NCBI RefSeq assembly: GCF_900111035.1
Contig: NZ_FOFU01000001.1
Span: forward strand, 566,558-630,557
Direction of reading: 5' to 3'
DNA length: 64,000 nt
Source: Treponema bryantii
GTDB taxonomy: Bacteria > Spirochaetota > Spirochaetia > Treponematales > Treponemataceae
How positions within the stretch are numbered: position 1 is the stretch's first letter; each line of letters opens with the position of its first letter. The notes beneath the pieces are model-generated. The model was not told the origin of the DNA and did no database searches. It saw only the letters and a list, made by a program, of their open reading frames with translations. This document shows, piece by piece, positions 51,058 through 59,533 of this stretch. The position numbers and the translations under genes are program-made.

Positions 51058-52329
51058 TTATCGGCCGTTTAAAGCGTCGTTACACTGCTTTTCAATTGCA
51101 GCTACGGCTTCTTTTGCAGTCATCTTTCCATCAACAACGTAGTTGAGGTACTCTTCAAGAATCTTACGAACTGCAGCAGAACCTGTTACGTTAGGGAATG
51201 AACCGGAAACAGCCATGTTAGCCTGAACGTATGGAAGAGCTGAAGTTGCTGGAAGATTTTTCAAATATGCAACGTATTCTGGAACATCAGCTGAAGTTCC
51301 ATAAGGACAAAGTGCTGAGTTTGCAATTGCCCACTTAGCAGCGTTTTCACGGTTAAGGAAGAACTTAACGAATTCGTAAGCACCTTCATCAACTGCATCA
51401 TTTCTGTGAAGGAAGATAGGACCACGGTTCCAAGCTGTGTAGAAATTACCAGAAATCCACTTAGCCATTCCAAGTTCACCCTTTCCTTCTACCATCTGAA
51501 TGTACTGATCGTTTACACAAGAACCAGAGAAAGAAGCGATATCACCGTTAGCAAGGTCTTCTGAAGAATAACGTCCGATTGTGTTGAAAGAGAAATATCC
51601 CTTCTTACAGTTATCAGCATACCACTGATAGATTTCTTCAAGTTTAGGACCACAGAAAGTTACGTGTTTGTTAGCAACGTCAATATAGCCAAGACCATTG
51701 TGCATAATCAATTCCTGGATATTGTCTACAAGACCATCTGAGTGGAAACCTGGAATACCTTTCTTTTCTTTGATTGTCTTAGAAACTTCAACAAGTTCAT
51801 CCCAGTTTGTTGGAGGATTCAAGCCAAGCTCTTCAAAAATTGTTTTGTTATAGAAAAGAACAGGACCTGTTGTACAGCCAGGAAGATAGTAGATACCACC
51901 GTCTTCAAAACCGAGTACGTCAGTCTTCATTGCCTCTGGAAGAGAATCAATGATGTTCTGCATTGTCTTGTCGCCTTTCTTGTTATCTTTCTTGATATAT
52001 TTGCGGATATCAATTGCAAGACCTTCGTTAGCATAATCTACTGCAGTTGTACCATAGTTGAAAATAATGCTAGGTCCGATTCCGTTTGCTACAGCATTGT
52101 AAACAGTGTCTGTAAAGCCTGCATAATCCTGATTCTTTACTTCTACTACATATTTTGACTGTGTAGCATTGAATCTGTCTGCTGCATCATTAAGGGCAGC
52201 TGCCTGCTTACCATTGTAAGTGTGCCAGATTTCAACAGTAACTTTCTTGTCTTTTGACTTTTTACCAGCAGCGAAAATCATGCTGGAAACAAGTACCATT
52301 GAAACTAAGATTGTGATGATTTTTTTCAT
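51058..52329 (-). CDS. extracellular solute-binding protein, family 1 (UgpB/MalE type)
   Basis: A 423-residue periplasmic binding protein. The ATG at 52329, behind AGGAG, begins a signal peptide (MKKIITILVSMVLVSSMIFA); the frame is open 38 codons further but that part is the leader. Matching features are VTVEIWHTYNGKQAAALNDA, then ADRFNATQSKY, and the late WAIANSALCPYGTSADVPEY. The transporter set B-C-A-E resembles glycerol-3-phosphate (Ugp) systems, but the ligand could equally be a sugar. Two small hairpins lie in its 5' leader (52358-52374, 52379-52399). Confidence 0.88.
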   Translation of the reverse strand: MKKIITILVSMVLVSSMIFAAGKKSKDKKVTVEIWHTYNGKQAAALNDAADRFNATQSKYVVEVKNQDYAGFTDTVYNAVANGIGPSIIFNYGTTAVDYANEGLAIDIRKYIKKDNKKGDKTMQNIIDSLPEAMKTDVLGFEDGGIYYLPGCTTGPVLFYNKTIFEELGLNPPTNWDELVEVSKTIKEKKGIPGFHSDGLVDNIQELIMHNGLGYIDVANKHVTFCGPKLEEIYQWYADNCKKGYFSFNTIGRYSSEDLANGDIASFSGSCVNDQYIQMVEGKGELGMAKWISGNFYTAWNRGPIFLHRNDAVDEGAYEFVKFFLNRENAAKWAIANSALCPYGTSADVPEYVAYLKNLPATSALPYVQANMAVSGSFPNVTGSAAVRKILEEYLNYVVDGKMTAKEAVAAIEKQCNDALNGR

Positions 52330-52357
52330 GAGATACTCCTGAATGTTTTTAATCGCG

Positions 52358-52399
52358 TTGCCGTCGTGAGGCAAGGAAAGTGATGTGGAGTTCATCACT
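52358..52399 (-). promoter_or_regulatory. two hairpins in the leader of the solute-binding gene
   Basis: TTGCC/GGCAA (52358-52374) and AGTGATG/CATCACT (52379-52399) form stems of 5 and 7 bp in the untranslated leader, 28-70 bases before the ATG. Such stems can stabilise abundant binding-protein mRNA. No known riboswitch motif is visible. Confidence 0.4.
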
Positions 52400-52457
52400 G
52401 CGGGATTTTTTTTGATGATAGCATTATTCAACGCTTTATTCAATTAAATAGAAATGA

Positions 52458-52463
52458 TATACT
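52458..52463 (+). promoter_or_regulatory. -10 box of the carboxylesterase gene, leaderless arrangement
   Basis: TATACT stands six bases before the ATG at 52470, with no Shine-Dalgarno; a weak TTTATT could be the -35. Confidence 0.5.
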
Positions 52464-52469
52464 ATAAAT

Positions 52470-54080
52470 ATGAGCAAAAGTTTAATCAAATCTGTTGTAT
52501 CATCTTTTTTTCTTATAATTTTACTCTTTTCATGTGCTTCAACAATCAAGCAGACAAATCCAACTGGGCAAAAAGTTCAGTTAAGAACTGATGTTGTAAA
52601 TGTAACTGGCGGAGAATTAAGAGGAATTTATACTCAGGATGGAAATATAGAAATTTATGCTGGTGTTCCATTTGCAGCCCCTCCTGTTGGAGAACTGCGC
52701 TGGAAAGAACCTCAGGATATTATTCCATGGGGTGGTATTTTAGAAGCAGATCACTTTGCTCCTATGGCAATGCAGAAAAAGAAATCTGCTTTATATAACT
52801 TTTTATTTCAGCTTTATACTCATTCTCAAAAAGATAGAACATTTAATGGTCCTCAAAGTGAGGATTGCCTTTATCTGAATGTATGGAAGCCTTCTGAAAA
52901 AGCTCCTGAAGGTGGCTGGCCTGTTCTTGTTTATATTCATGGCGGTTCTTTAATGTCCGGTCAGAGCTGGTATGAAAAATATGATGGTGAGAATCTTGCA
53001 CGAAATGGAATTATTTTTGTCAGCATAGCATATAGAACTGGTGTTTTCGGATACTTAGCTGATAAAGAACTGGCAGCAGAATCTGAACACGGAACAACAG
53101 GTAACTATGGACTTTTAGATCAGATAAAAGCATTGGAATGGGTTCATAATAATATAGCAGCTTTTGGCGGTAATGCAGATAATGTTACAATTGCCGGAGA
53201 ATCTGCCGGTTCATCATCTGTAAATGCTTTATGTGCTAGTCCTCTTACAAAAGGTTATTTCCGTCGTGCTATTGGAGAAAGCTCTTCTGTAATTCAGAAG
53301 ACTCCACCCCACACTTTCCGAAAAATGGAAGCAGCATTAAAAATGGGAGACGACATAAAAGCAGAATTCAACTGTAAAAACATTGAAGAATTACGTGCTG
53401 TTCCAGCTGAGAAATTGATTAAAACTAAGTATGCAAATAATTCAATGTGTGTTGATGGCTATGCTCTTCCACAGACTCCTTTTGAAATCTATCAAAAAGG
53501 TGAAAATCATGAAGAAGCTCTTTTGAACGGATTTAATAAACAGGAGGCCTTTGGTTTTACCTATTTTACAAAAGTTAATAAAGATAATCTTGCTTCGCTT
53601 CTTGAACCAAGCTTAAAAGACAATACAGATGATTTCCTTTCTCAATATGGAGAAATTAAAACTAAAAAACAGGCAAGAGAAATATATAATGAAGTTTTCT
53701 CTGCTGTTTGTTTTACTTATCCTCATGAATGCTGGTCTAATACTGTAAAAGCACAGGGAAAGCCTGTTTATGAATATTATTTCTCTCGTGAAAACAAAGA
53801 GTTTGGAACCTATCATTCTGGAGAAATAATTTATGCCTATAAAAATATTCCTCACACAAAAAATTACGAAGCATACGATTATGAGCTTGAAGAAATAATG
53901 AGTTCATACTGGTTGAACTTTGTAAAGACTGGAAATCCTAATGGTCTTGATACAAATGGTAATCCACTTCCTGTATGGGAAACAAAGGCAGAAAGCAATG
54001 GGCTTCTGATGGAATTAGGTGATACCTGCACTATGGTAGAAGATCCGTTTGCTTATGTTTATAAGTATATAAAAAAATAA
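52470..54080 (+). CDS. type B carboxylesterase, lipoprotein
   Basis: A 536-residue alpha/beta hydrolase of the carboxylesterase/PnbA family, which hydrolyses ester bonds. The nucleophile elbow GESAGSS has the serine at 245; the oxyanion loop is YIHGGSLMSG and the N-terminal motif is SEDCLYLNVWKP. The catalytic His is probably in TYHSGEIIYAY. A signal peptide with lipobox LLFSC (Cys22) indicates a membrane-anchored lipoprotein in the periplasm or at the surface. It is monocistronic, with its own leaderless promoter and a strong terminator. Confidence 0.92.
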   Translation: MSKSLIKSVVSSFFLIILLFSCASTIKQTNPTGQKVQLRTDVVNVTGGELRGIYTQDGNIEIYAGVPFAAPPVGELRWKEPQDIIPWGGILEADHFAPMAMQKKKSALYNFLFQLYTHSQKDRTFNGPQSEDCLYLNVWKPSEKAPEGGWPVLVYIHGGSLMSGQSWYEKYDGENLARNGIIFVSIAYRTGVFGYLADKELAAESEHGTTGNYGLLDQIKALEWVHNNIAAFGGNADNVTIAGESAGSSSVNALCASPLTKGYFRRAIGESSSVIQKTPPHTFRKMEAALKMGDDIKAEFNCKNIEELRAVPAEKLIKTKYANNSMCVDGYALPQTPFEIYQKGENHEEALLNGFNKQEAFGFTYFTKVNKDNLASLLEPSLKDNTDDFLSQYGEIKTKKQAREIYNEVFSAVCFTYPHECWSNTVKAQGKPVYEYYFSRENKEFGTYHSGEIIYAYKNIPHTKNYEAYDYELEEIMSSYWLNFVKTGNPNGLDTNGNPLPVWETKAESNGLLMELGDTCTMVEDPFAYVYKYIKK

Positions 54081-54096
54081 TTCCTCACAAAGTTTA

Positions 54097-54146
54097 AGAG
54101 GACACAGAGAAACATTGTAAGAAATGTAACTCTGTGTCCTCTTTTA
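54097..54146. terminator. long hairpin terminator between convergent genes
   Basis: AGAGGACACAGA (54097-54108) pairs perfectly with TCTGTGTCCTCT (54131-54142), followed by TTTATT. An inner ACATT/AATGT stem and an outer CCTCACA/TGTGAGG pair extend it. It can stop transcripts from both sides. Confidence 0.88.
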
Positions 54147-54181
54147 TTCTGTGAGGAATATGTCGGCAATAATAGTAAGCC

Positions 54182-55876
54182 TTATTTGATATCTTTACGT
54201 TTGATTTTACCAGAGATTGTCTTAGGCAGCTCTTTTACAAAGTCTACGATTCGTGGATATTTGTAAGGAGCTGTTGTCTTTTTAACAAAGTTCTGAATAT
54301 CCTTTACAAGCTCGTCGCTTGGCTCATACCCCTTTGCAAGAATGATTGTTGCTTTAACAACCTGACCGCGTACAGGATCTGGAGCTGCAGTAACTGCACA
54401 TTCAACAACAGCTGGGTGCTGCATAAGAACTGATTCAACTTCGAATGTACCGATGCGGTAACCAGAACATTTGATAACGTCGTCGTTACGGCCTGTGAAC
54501 CAGAAGTAGCCGTCCTCATCACGCCATGCATTATCAGATGTATGATAATAGCCGTCGTGCATTACAGACTTAGTCTTTGCTTCATCACCAAAGTATTCCA
54601 TGAACAAGCCTGGGAAGTTTCCGTTAGACATATCAACTACGATTTCTCCAACTTCACCGTCCTCTACTTTATTCCCCTCTTCATCAATTAAAGTTACGTT
54701 GTAGTACGGTGCAGGTTTACCAAGGCTGCCAGGCTTAATGCGTTCATTGCCGTAATTAAATAGCGACAGTGTTGTTTCAGTCTGACCAAATCCTTCACGG
54801 ATTTCCTTACCAGTGATTTCCTTCCATTTGTTGAATACTTCTTCTGAAAGAGGTTCACCTGCTGTTGACCAGTGCAGACAGCTTGAGAAATCATACTGAC
54901 TCAAATCTTCCTGAATAAGGAAGCGGTAGATTGTAGGTGGCGCACAGAAAGAAGTAATGTGATGCTTTTCAATCTGCTTGATAAGATCGATTGGCTTGAA
55001 CTTATCATGATAGTCATAAATGAATACAGAACATTCTGCTATCCACTGACCATAGAGTTTACCCCATACTGCCTTACCCCAGCCTGTATCAGCAACTGTA
55101 AGGTGGAGACCGCCCTTCTGTACCTGCTGCCAGTAGCTTGCAGTTACTATGTGTCCGAGCGGATAAAGAAAGTTATGAGAAACCAGTTTAGGATGGCTTG
55201 TTGTTCCGGATGTAAAATATGCAAGAAGAATGTCGTCGTTCTTACTGATATCTTCGCGCTTGAGTGCATGGAAATCTGCCAATGCTGCTTCACTTACGTT
55301 GAGATAGCCTTCTGTAAAGTCGAGCCAGGTTGGATGCTTTGCTTTAAATTCATCGCTCATTCCTTTATCAAGTCCGAATGGAGGAACTGCAACTAAAGTC
55401 TTGAGAGATGGACATTCCTTCTGAGCATCTTCTATGTATGTGAAAAGCTCACGGTGGTCTACAGCAACAACTGCTTTAATGTAAGCGGCATTACAGCGGA
55501 AAACGATATCTTCTTTAGTGAGCATGTGAGTTGCAGGAATTACTGATGCACCAATTTTGTGAAGTGCTACAATAGAAATCCAGAACTCGTAGCGGCGCTG
55601 AAGGATCAGCATAACAAAGTCACCGCGTTTTATTCCAATACTGCGGAAATAAGCAGCTGCTTTGTCTGTGCGTTCCTTGAGCTCGCCGAAAGTCATGCGG
55701 AGCTCTTCGTCGTTATCGTTGCACCAGATAAATGCTGTTGCATCCGGTGTGCGCTGTGCAAGAACATCAACAACGTCATAACCGAAGTTGAAGTTCTCTG
55801 GTACCTTTATTTTGTAGTTTGCAAAAAAGTCGTTGTAATCTTTAAACTCTGTCTTCTCAAGAAAATCTTCTAACAT
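54182..55876 (-). CDS. AMP-dependent acyl-CoA ligase (medium-chain or acetyl-CoA synthetase-like)
   Basis: A 564-residue adenylating enzyme that activates a carboxylic acid to acyl-AMP and then acyl-CoA. Motifs are the P-loop YFTSGTTSHPKLVSHN, GFGQTETT, the hinge region HTSDNAWRDEDGYFWFTGRN followed by DDVIKCSGYRIG, and the C-terminal lysine in LPKTISGKIKRKD. It resembles the ACSM type more than acetate-specific Acs. The ATG at 55876 follows AAGGGA; an upstream ATG lies in a repeat. It sits behind an HTH-cupin regulator gene on the same strand. Confidence 0.9.
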   Translation of the reverse strand: MLEDFLEKTEFKDYNDFFANYKIKVPENFNFGYDVVDVLAQRTPDATAFIWCNDNDEELRMTFGELKERTDKAAAYFRSIGIKRGDFVMLILQRRYEFWISIVALHKIGASVIPATHMLTKEDIVFRCNAAYIKAVVAVDHRELFTYIEDAQKECPSLKTLVAVPPFGLDKGMSDEFKAKHPTWLDFTEGYLNVSEAALADFHALKREDISKNDDILLAYFTSGTTSHPKLVSHNFLYPLGHIVTASYWQQVQKGGLHLTVADTGWGKAVWGKLYGQWIAECSVFIYDYHDKFKPIDLIKQIEKHHITSFCAPPTIYRFLIQEDLSQYDFSSCLHWSTAGEPLSEEVFNKWKEITGKEIREGFGQTETTLSLFNYGNERIKPGSLGKPAPYYNVTLIDEEGNKVEDGEVGEIVVDMSNGNFPGLFMEYFGDEAKTKSVMHDGYYHTSDNAWRDEDGYFWFTGRNDDVIKCSGYRIGTFEVESVLMQHPAVVECAVTAAPDPVRGQVVKATIILAKGYEPSDELVKDIQNFVKKTTAPYKYPRIVDFVKELPKTISGKIKRKDIK

Positions 55877-55888
55877 GTATAATCCCTT

Positions 55889-55959
55889 CGTCATTGCGAG
55901 AAGCGAAGCGACGAAGCAATCTTTTTAATGGATTGCTTCGCCTTCGGCTTGCAATGACG
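55889..55959. repeat. paired inverted CGTCATTGCGAG... repeat
   Basis: Two inverted copies of an element of about 30 bp (CGTCATTGCGAGAAGCGAAG at 55889 onward; its reverse, ending CTTGCAATGACG, at 55931-55959) flank the spacer TTTTTAATG, giving a very large potential hairpin. It lies between the regulator and acyl-CoA ligase genes. A second pair is at 56649-56718. Confidence 0.88.
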
Positions 55960-55967
55960 TAAATATT

Positions 55968-56519
55968 CTAAATTATGATAGCCAGAAACTTAGCCTTTTT
56001 ATCATTTAGTGCCTGCATACCGTGCTGTTTAGTTGCATCAAAGTACACACTGTCTCCCTCTTCCAGAGTCATTTCTTTTCCATCTATCACGAGCTTCATT
56101 GAGCCTTCAATCATATATTCAAACTCATGTCCCGGATGTGAATTGAAATGAATCTCACGGGTTTCTTCAGGTGTAATTGTTACAATAAATGGATCAGCTT
56201 TTCTGTTCTGGAAACCAGCAGCAAGTGCCTGATATTTATAGTCACTGCGGCGATCTACAGAAAGTCCCTTGTCTTTCTTAGTCAGGCAGTAAGAATGCAT
56301 ATGAGGTTCCTTACCGGAGATAAGAGTGCCAAGGTCAATACCGTACTTCTTAGACATAGACTGAAGAATACCAACTGGAATATCAACAGTGCCTGTTTCG
56401 TACTTCTTGTACTGGTCAATTGAAATACCGCAAACACCTGCAGCTTCTTCAACTGATACATCCATAATTTCACGCAGACCGATCAAACGGTCTGCTACAG
56501 CCTTTATCTCCTCATTCAT
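55968..56519 (-). CDS. XRE-family regulator with cupin domain
   Basis: A 183-residue regulator: an N-terminal HTH_3 domain (about 6-62: LIGLREIMDVSVEEAAGVCG, then ISIDQYKKYE) and a C-terminal cupin_2 domain (about 100-183: FNSHPGHEFEYMIEGSMKLV, then IDGKEMTLEEGDSVYFD). In such regulators the cupin senses a small ligand. The start at 56519 follows AAGGGG; an ATG six codons upstream is less well placed. It probably controls the downstream acyl-CoA ligase gene, possibly sensing an acid or acyl-CoA. Confidence 0.88.
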   Translation of the reverse strand: MNEEIKAVADRLIGLREIMDVSVEEAAGVCGISIDQYKKYETGTVDIPVGILQSMSKKYGIDLGTLISGKEPHMHSYCLTKKDKGLSVDRRSDYKYQALAAGFQNRKADPFIVTITPEETREIHFNSHPGHEFEYMIEGSMKLVIDGKEMTLEEGDSVYFDATKQHGMQALNDKKAKFLAIII

Positions 56520-56648
56520 ATTTACCCCTTGAGACATAAATATGCCTCGTTATATTTTGAATATTACAGGATATGATTGAAAAATTCAATAGAAAAATTA
56601 AAAAATAATAAAAATATTTAGTATAATTAAAGTTTGTTGTATAAAAAT

Positions 56649-56718
56649 AGATTGCTTCGCCTGCGGCTCGCAATGACGTATTTCGTCATTGCGAGGAGCG
56701 TCAGCGACGAAGCAATCT
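56649..56718. repeat. second paired inverted CGTCATTGCGAG... repeat
   Basis: The same element as at 55889-55959, in the opposite arrangement: AGATTGCTTCGCCTGCGGCT onward (56649-56678), spacer TATTT, then CGTCATTGCGAGGAGCGTCA onward (56684-56718). It starts eight bases after the stop of the permuted binding-protein gene and may end its transcript. Confidence 0.88.
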
Positions 56719-56726
56719 ATCAGGAA

Positions 56727-58481
56727 TTAGCGACCGAACTGGCAGTCGTTGTTACCAGATGTAGAAATCCACATTTCAAGCATGTTGATTGGGTCGTTGA
56801 AGTCAGCAATCCAGCCTTCACGAGCAATGTCGAAGTTTCCGTTCTTACGCTCTTCGAGGAATACGTTCCAGTCCTGAACCTGAATTGTCATCTTGATACC
56901 AACAGCAGAAAGATCCTGCTGGATAGATTCAGCAATTGCAATGTGATTTGTGTTCTGGTTCAAGAGATATTCAATAGAAATTGGAGTTTCTGAAGAAAGT
57001 TTTCCTTCTGAATCAAACTTAAAGCCTGCAGCAATAAGAAGCTGACGAGCCTTATTTACTGTTTCAGCCTGATTATTATTGATTGCACTTGGATCATAGT
57101 AACCCTGCTTCAAAGCTTCAGATTTGAAGATACCGCCGTTACCGTCTGCCATTCCAAGAGGAATAAATGCGTTAGCAGCTACCTGACCTGTCTGTGCAAT
57201 GTTTTCACAGATGTATTCGCGGTCGATAAGAAGTGAGAATGCCTGTCTCATACAAGCAGCCTGCTCTGCAGTTTTTCCTTCGAAAAGCTTACTCTTAGCA
57301 TTGAAAGCTACATAGTAAGTACCAAGCTCGTCTACGATATAGAATTCAGGGTTCTTTGTTTCAAGAAGTTTTGCGATTTCGTCGTTTGCAACTTCATCAG
57401 CAAAATCAAGATTTCCAGCGTTGTATGCTGCAAAGATTGCAGTGTCATCAGCAGAAAGCATGAACTCAAGCTTTTCAACAGAAACTTTGTCTGCATCAAA
57501 CCAGTATGGGTTCTTTGTGTAAGTCATTGAAACATCGTGTTTCCATTCTGTACAAACGAATGCACCGTTGCTTACAAAGCCTGCTTCTGTACACCATGCT
57601 CCAGGAGTTGATGGAGTTGAGTGTGCTTCAACATACTTCTTGCAAACTGGATAGAATGTTGGGAATGCCATAAGATCTTCAATGTATGCACAAGGTGCAA
57701 TAAGCTTGAATTCAAGAGTTGTATCATTTACAGCTTTTACATTGAGATTGCCTTCTGCATAACCTTCAAATCCAGAGAACATATATTCATAGTCAGCTGC
57801 TGTATCTGGAGAAACTGCGCGTTTCCATGAGTATTCAAAGTCTGCAGCTGTAAGGTCAGAACCATCAGACCATTTAAGGCCTTTCTTAAGAGTTACAGTA
57901 TATGTAAGACCATCTTTTGAAACTTTGTAGCTTTCTGCACAAGCCGGAACTGTTACACCCTTGTCGTTATATGTATAAAGACCAGAGAATGAGTTAGCAG
58001 CAAGACAAGCACCGTCTACAGAAGAGTTCAATGCAGGGTCAAGATAATCTGGTTCAGATGCAAGATTGATATGGAGTGTTTTTGCTCCATTGTTCATTTT
58101 TGCATACATAAAGAATTTTGTAGCGAAAGCGTTTGCATAGATTCCGCTTACATAAGATTTCTGAAGATAAATGTCGTTGTAGTAATACAAAGGAATTACA
58201 CAGTAGTTAGACATAAGAATGTCTTCTGCTTCGTGCATTTTCTTTGTACGAATTTCGTAATTTGTTTCAGCCTTAATTTCTTTAATAAGGTTGTCGTACT
58301 TAGACCAGTCCTTAAGAGGATCAATAAAATTTTTGTTTACAAGTTTAGATGCATCTGGGGCAGTTGTAGGTACAGTTGAAGATGAAGCATTGTTTCCAGA
58401 AGATTTAGCATCTTTTTTTGCACAACCGAGCAATACAATGCTCACAAGTGCAGCAGCAAATACTATCGCTGTTTTTTTCAT
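56727..58481 (-). CDS. oligopeptide-binding lipoprotein (OppA type) with permuted domain order
   Basis: The 584-residue lipoprotein (lipobox LLGC, Cys20) belongs to the SBP_bac_5 family, but its parts are reordered. Residues about 49-128 (KYDNLIKEIKAETNYEIRTK ... HEAEDILMSNYCVIPLYYYN ... TKFFMYA) correspond to the usual C-terminal end of the family. The usual N-terminal lobe starts after this, at about 133 (AKTLHINLASEPDYLDPALN), and the protein stops at NNDCQFGR, just where the tail would normally continue. All family parts are present once, so the length stays normal. It follows oppF, with a perfect AGGAGG Shine-Dalgarno. Confidence 0.88.
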   Translation of the reverse strand: MKKTAIVFAAALVSIVLLGCAKKDAKSSGNNASSSTVPTTAPDASKLVNKNFIDPLKDWSKYDNLIKEIKAETNYEIRTKKMHEAEDILMSNYCVIPLYYYNDIYLQKSYVSGIYANAFATKFFMYAKMNNGAKTLHINLASEPDYLDPALNSSVDGACLAANSFSGLYTYNDKGVTVPACAESYKVSKDGLTYTVTLKKGLKWSDGSDLTAADFEYSWKRAVSPDTAADYEYMFSGFEGYAEGNLNVKAVNDTTLEFKLIAPCAYIEDLMAFPTFYPVCKKYVEAHSTPSTPGAWCTEAGFVSNGAFVCTEWKHDVSMTYTKNPYWFDADKVSVEKLEFMLSADDTAIFAAYNAGNLDFADEVANDEIAKLLETKNPEFYIVDELGTYYVAFNAKSKLFEGKTAEQAACMRQAFSLLIDREYICENIAQTGQVAANAFIPLGMADGNGGIFKSEALKQGYYDPSAINNNQAETVNKARQLLIAAGFKFDSEGKLSSETPISIEYLLNQNTNHIAIAESIQQDLSAVGIKMTIQVQDWNVFLEERKNGNFDIAREGWIADFNDPINMLEMWISTSGNNDCQFGR

Positions 58482-58511
58482 AAATGTTTTCCTCCTGTAA
58501 AAAAAACATTT
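58482..58511 (-). promoter_or_regulatory. hairpin displaying the Shine-Dalgarno of the binding-protein gene
   Basis: In the mRNA, AAATGTTTT (58511-58503) and AAAACATTT (58490-58482) can form a 9-bp AT stem with the loop TTTTACAGGAGG, which exposes AGGAGG just before the ATG at 58481. It may tune translation of the binding protein relative to the upstream oppBCDF genes. Confidence 0.5.
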
Positions 58512-58552
58512 GAATTATTTTTTATATAAAGTCTGCAACGCAAACTTATTAT

Positions 58553-59533
58553 CTATTTGTTGTGACAGGCAGCAAAGTGTCCGTTGCCTCTGTCTGTAAG
58601 TGCAGGCATTTCTGTCTTACACTTCTCTGTTGCATATTTACATCTTGTTCTGAATGGACAGCCTTCAGGCATAGCAAGAGGACTTGGTACATCACCTTCA
58701 AGAACAATTCTCTGTCTGCTGCGTTCCAGTTTAGGATCTGGAATAGGAACAGCAGAAAGAAGACTGATTGAATATGGATGAATCGGACTGTTACAAACCT
58801 CATCAGCATCACCAATCTCTACAAGCTTACCAAGATACATTACGGCAATTCGTTTAGAAATATGCTGAACAACAAGAAGGTCATGAGCAATGAAAAGATA
58901 AGAAAGTCCAAGCTTTTCCTGGAGCTCTTCAAACATATTGATGATCTGGGCCTGAATAGAAACGTCGAGAGCTGATACTGGTTCGTCGCAGACAATAAAG
59001 TCAGGCTTTACAGAAAGAGCTCGGGCAATACCGATACGCTGTCTCTGACCGCCAGAGAACTCGTGTGCATAACGGGTTGCGTGTTCAGAGTTCAAGCCGA
59101 CAAGTTCCATAAGATGAAGAATCTTTTCACGGCGTTCAGCCTTGCTTGAATAAAGATGATGAACATCCAGTGGCTCACCAATGATATCTTCTACAGTCAT
59201 ACGTGGATTCAAAGAAGAATAAGGATCCTGGAAAACCATCTGCATTTTCTTACGGATATCATTTATGTTTTTATCAGTTACTTCCTGTCCATCAAAAATA
59301 ACTTTTCCATCTGTTGGTTTATAAAGCTGAAGAAGTGTGCGTCCTACAGTAGTTTTTCCACATCCAGACTCACCTACCAGACCAAGTGTTTCTCCACGGT
59401 TGATTGTGAAAGAAACTCCGTCTACAGCTTTAAGAGTAAGTTTCTTAAAACCAGAACGAACAGGGAAATATTTTTTGAGGTTCTGAACTTCAAGAATTGG
59501 AGTATTATTCGGTTTAATAATATCAGCGCTCAT
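58553..59533 (-). CDS. oppF: oligopeptide ABC transporter ATPase OppF
   Basis: A 326-residue ATPase with Walker [10 protein letters not shown] (about 53-61), signature [10 protein letters not shown], Walker [13 protein letters not shown] and the C-terminal oligopeptide extension with cysteines ([15 protein letters not shown]). It couples ATP hydrolysis to peptide import together with OppD. It begins 11 bases inside the end of oppD. OppF and DppF cannot be told apart by sequence alone; the name follows gene order. Confidence 0.88.
   Translation of the reverse strand: MSADIIKPNNTPILEVQNLKKYFPVRSGFKKLTLKAVDGVSFTINRGETLGLVGESGCGKTTVGRTLLQLYKPTDGKVIFDGQEVTDKNINDIRKKMQMVFQDPYSSLNPRMTVEDIIGEPLDVHHLYSSKAERREKILHLMELVGLNSEHATRYAHEFSGGQRQRIGIARALSVKPDFIVCDEPVSALDVSIQAQIINMFEELQEKLGLSYLFIAHDLLVVQHISKRIAVMYLGKLVEIGDADEVCNSPIHPYSISLLSAVPIPDPKLERSRQRIVLEGDVPSPLAMPEGCPFRTRCKYATEKCKTEMPALTDRGNGHFAACHNK

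Noticed and set aside
52354-52420. riboswitch in the leader of the solute-binding gene
   Set aside because: Only two simple short hairpins are present; no known aptamer core is recognisable.
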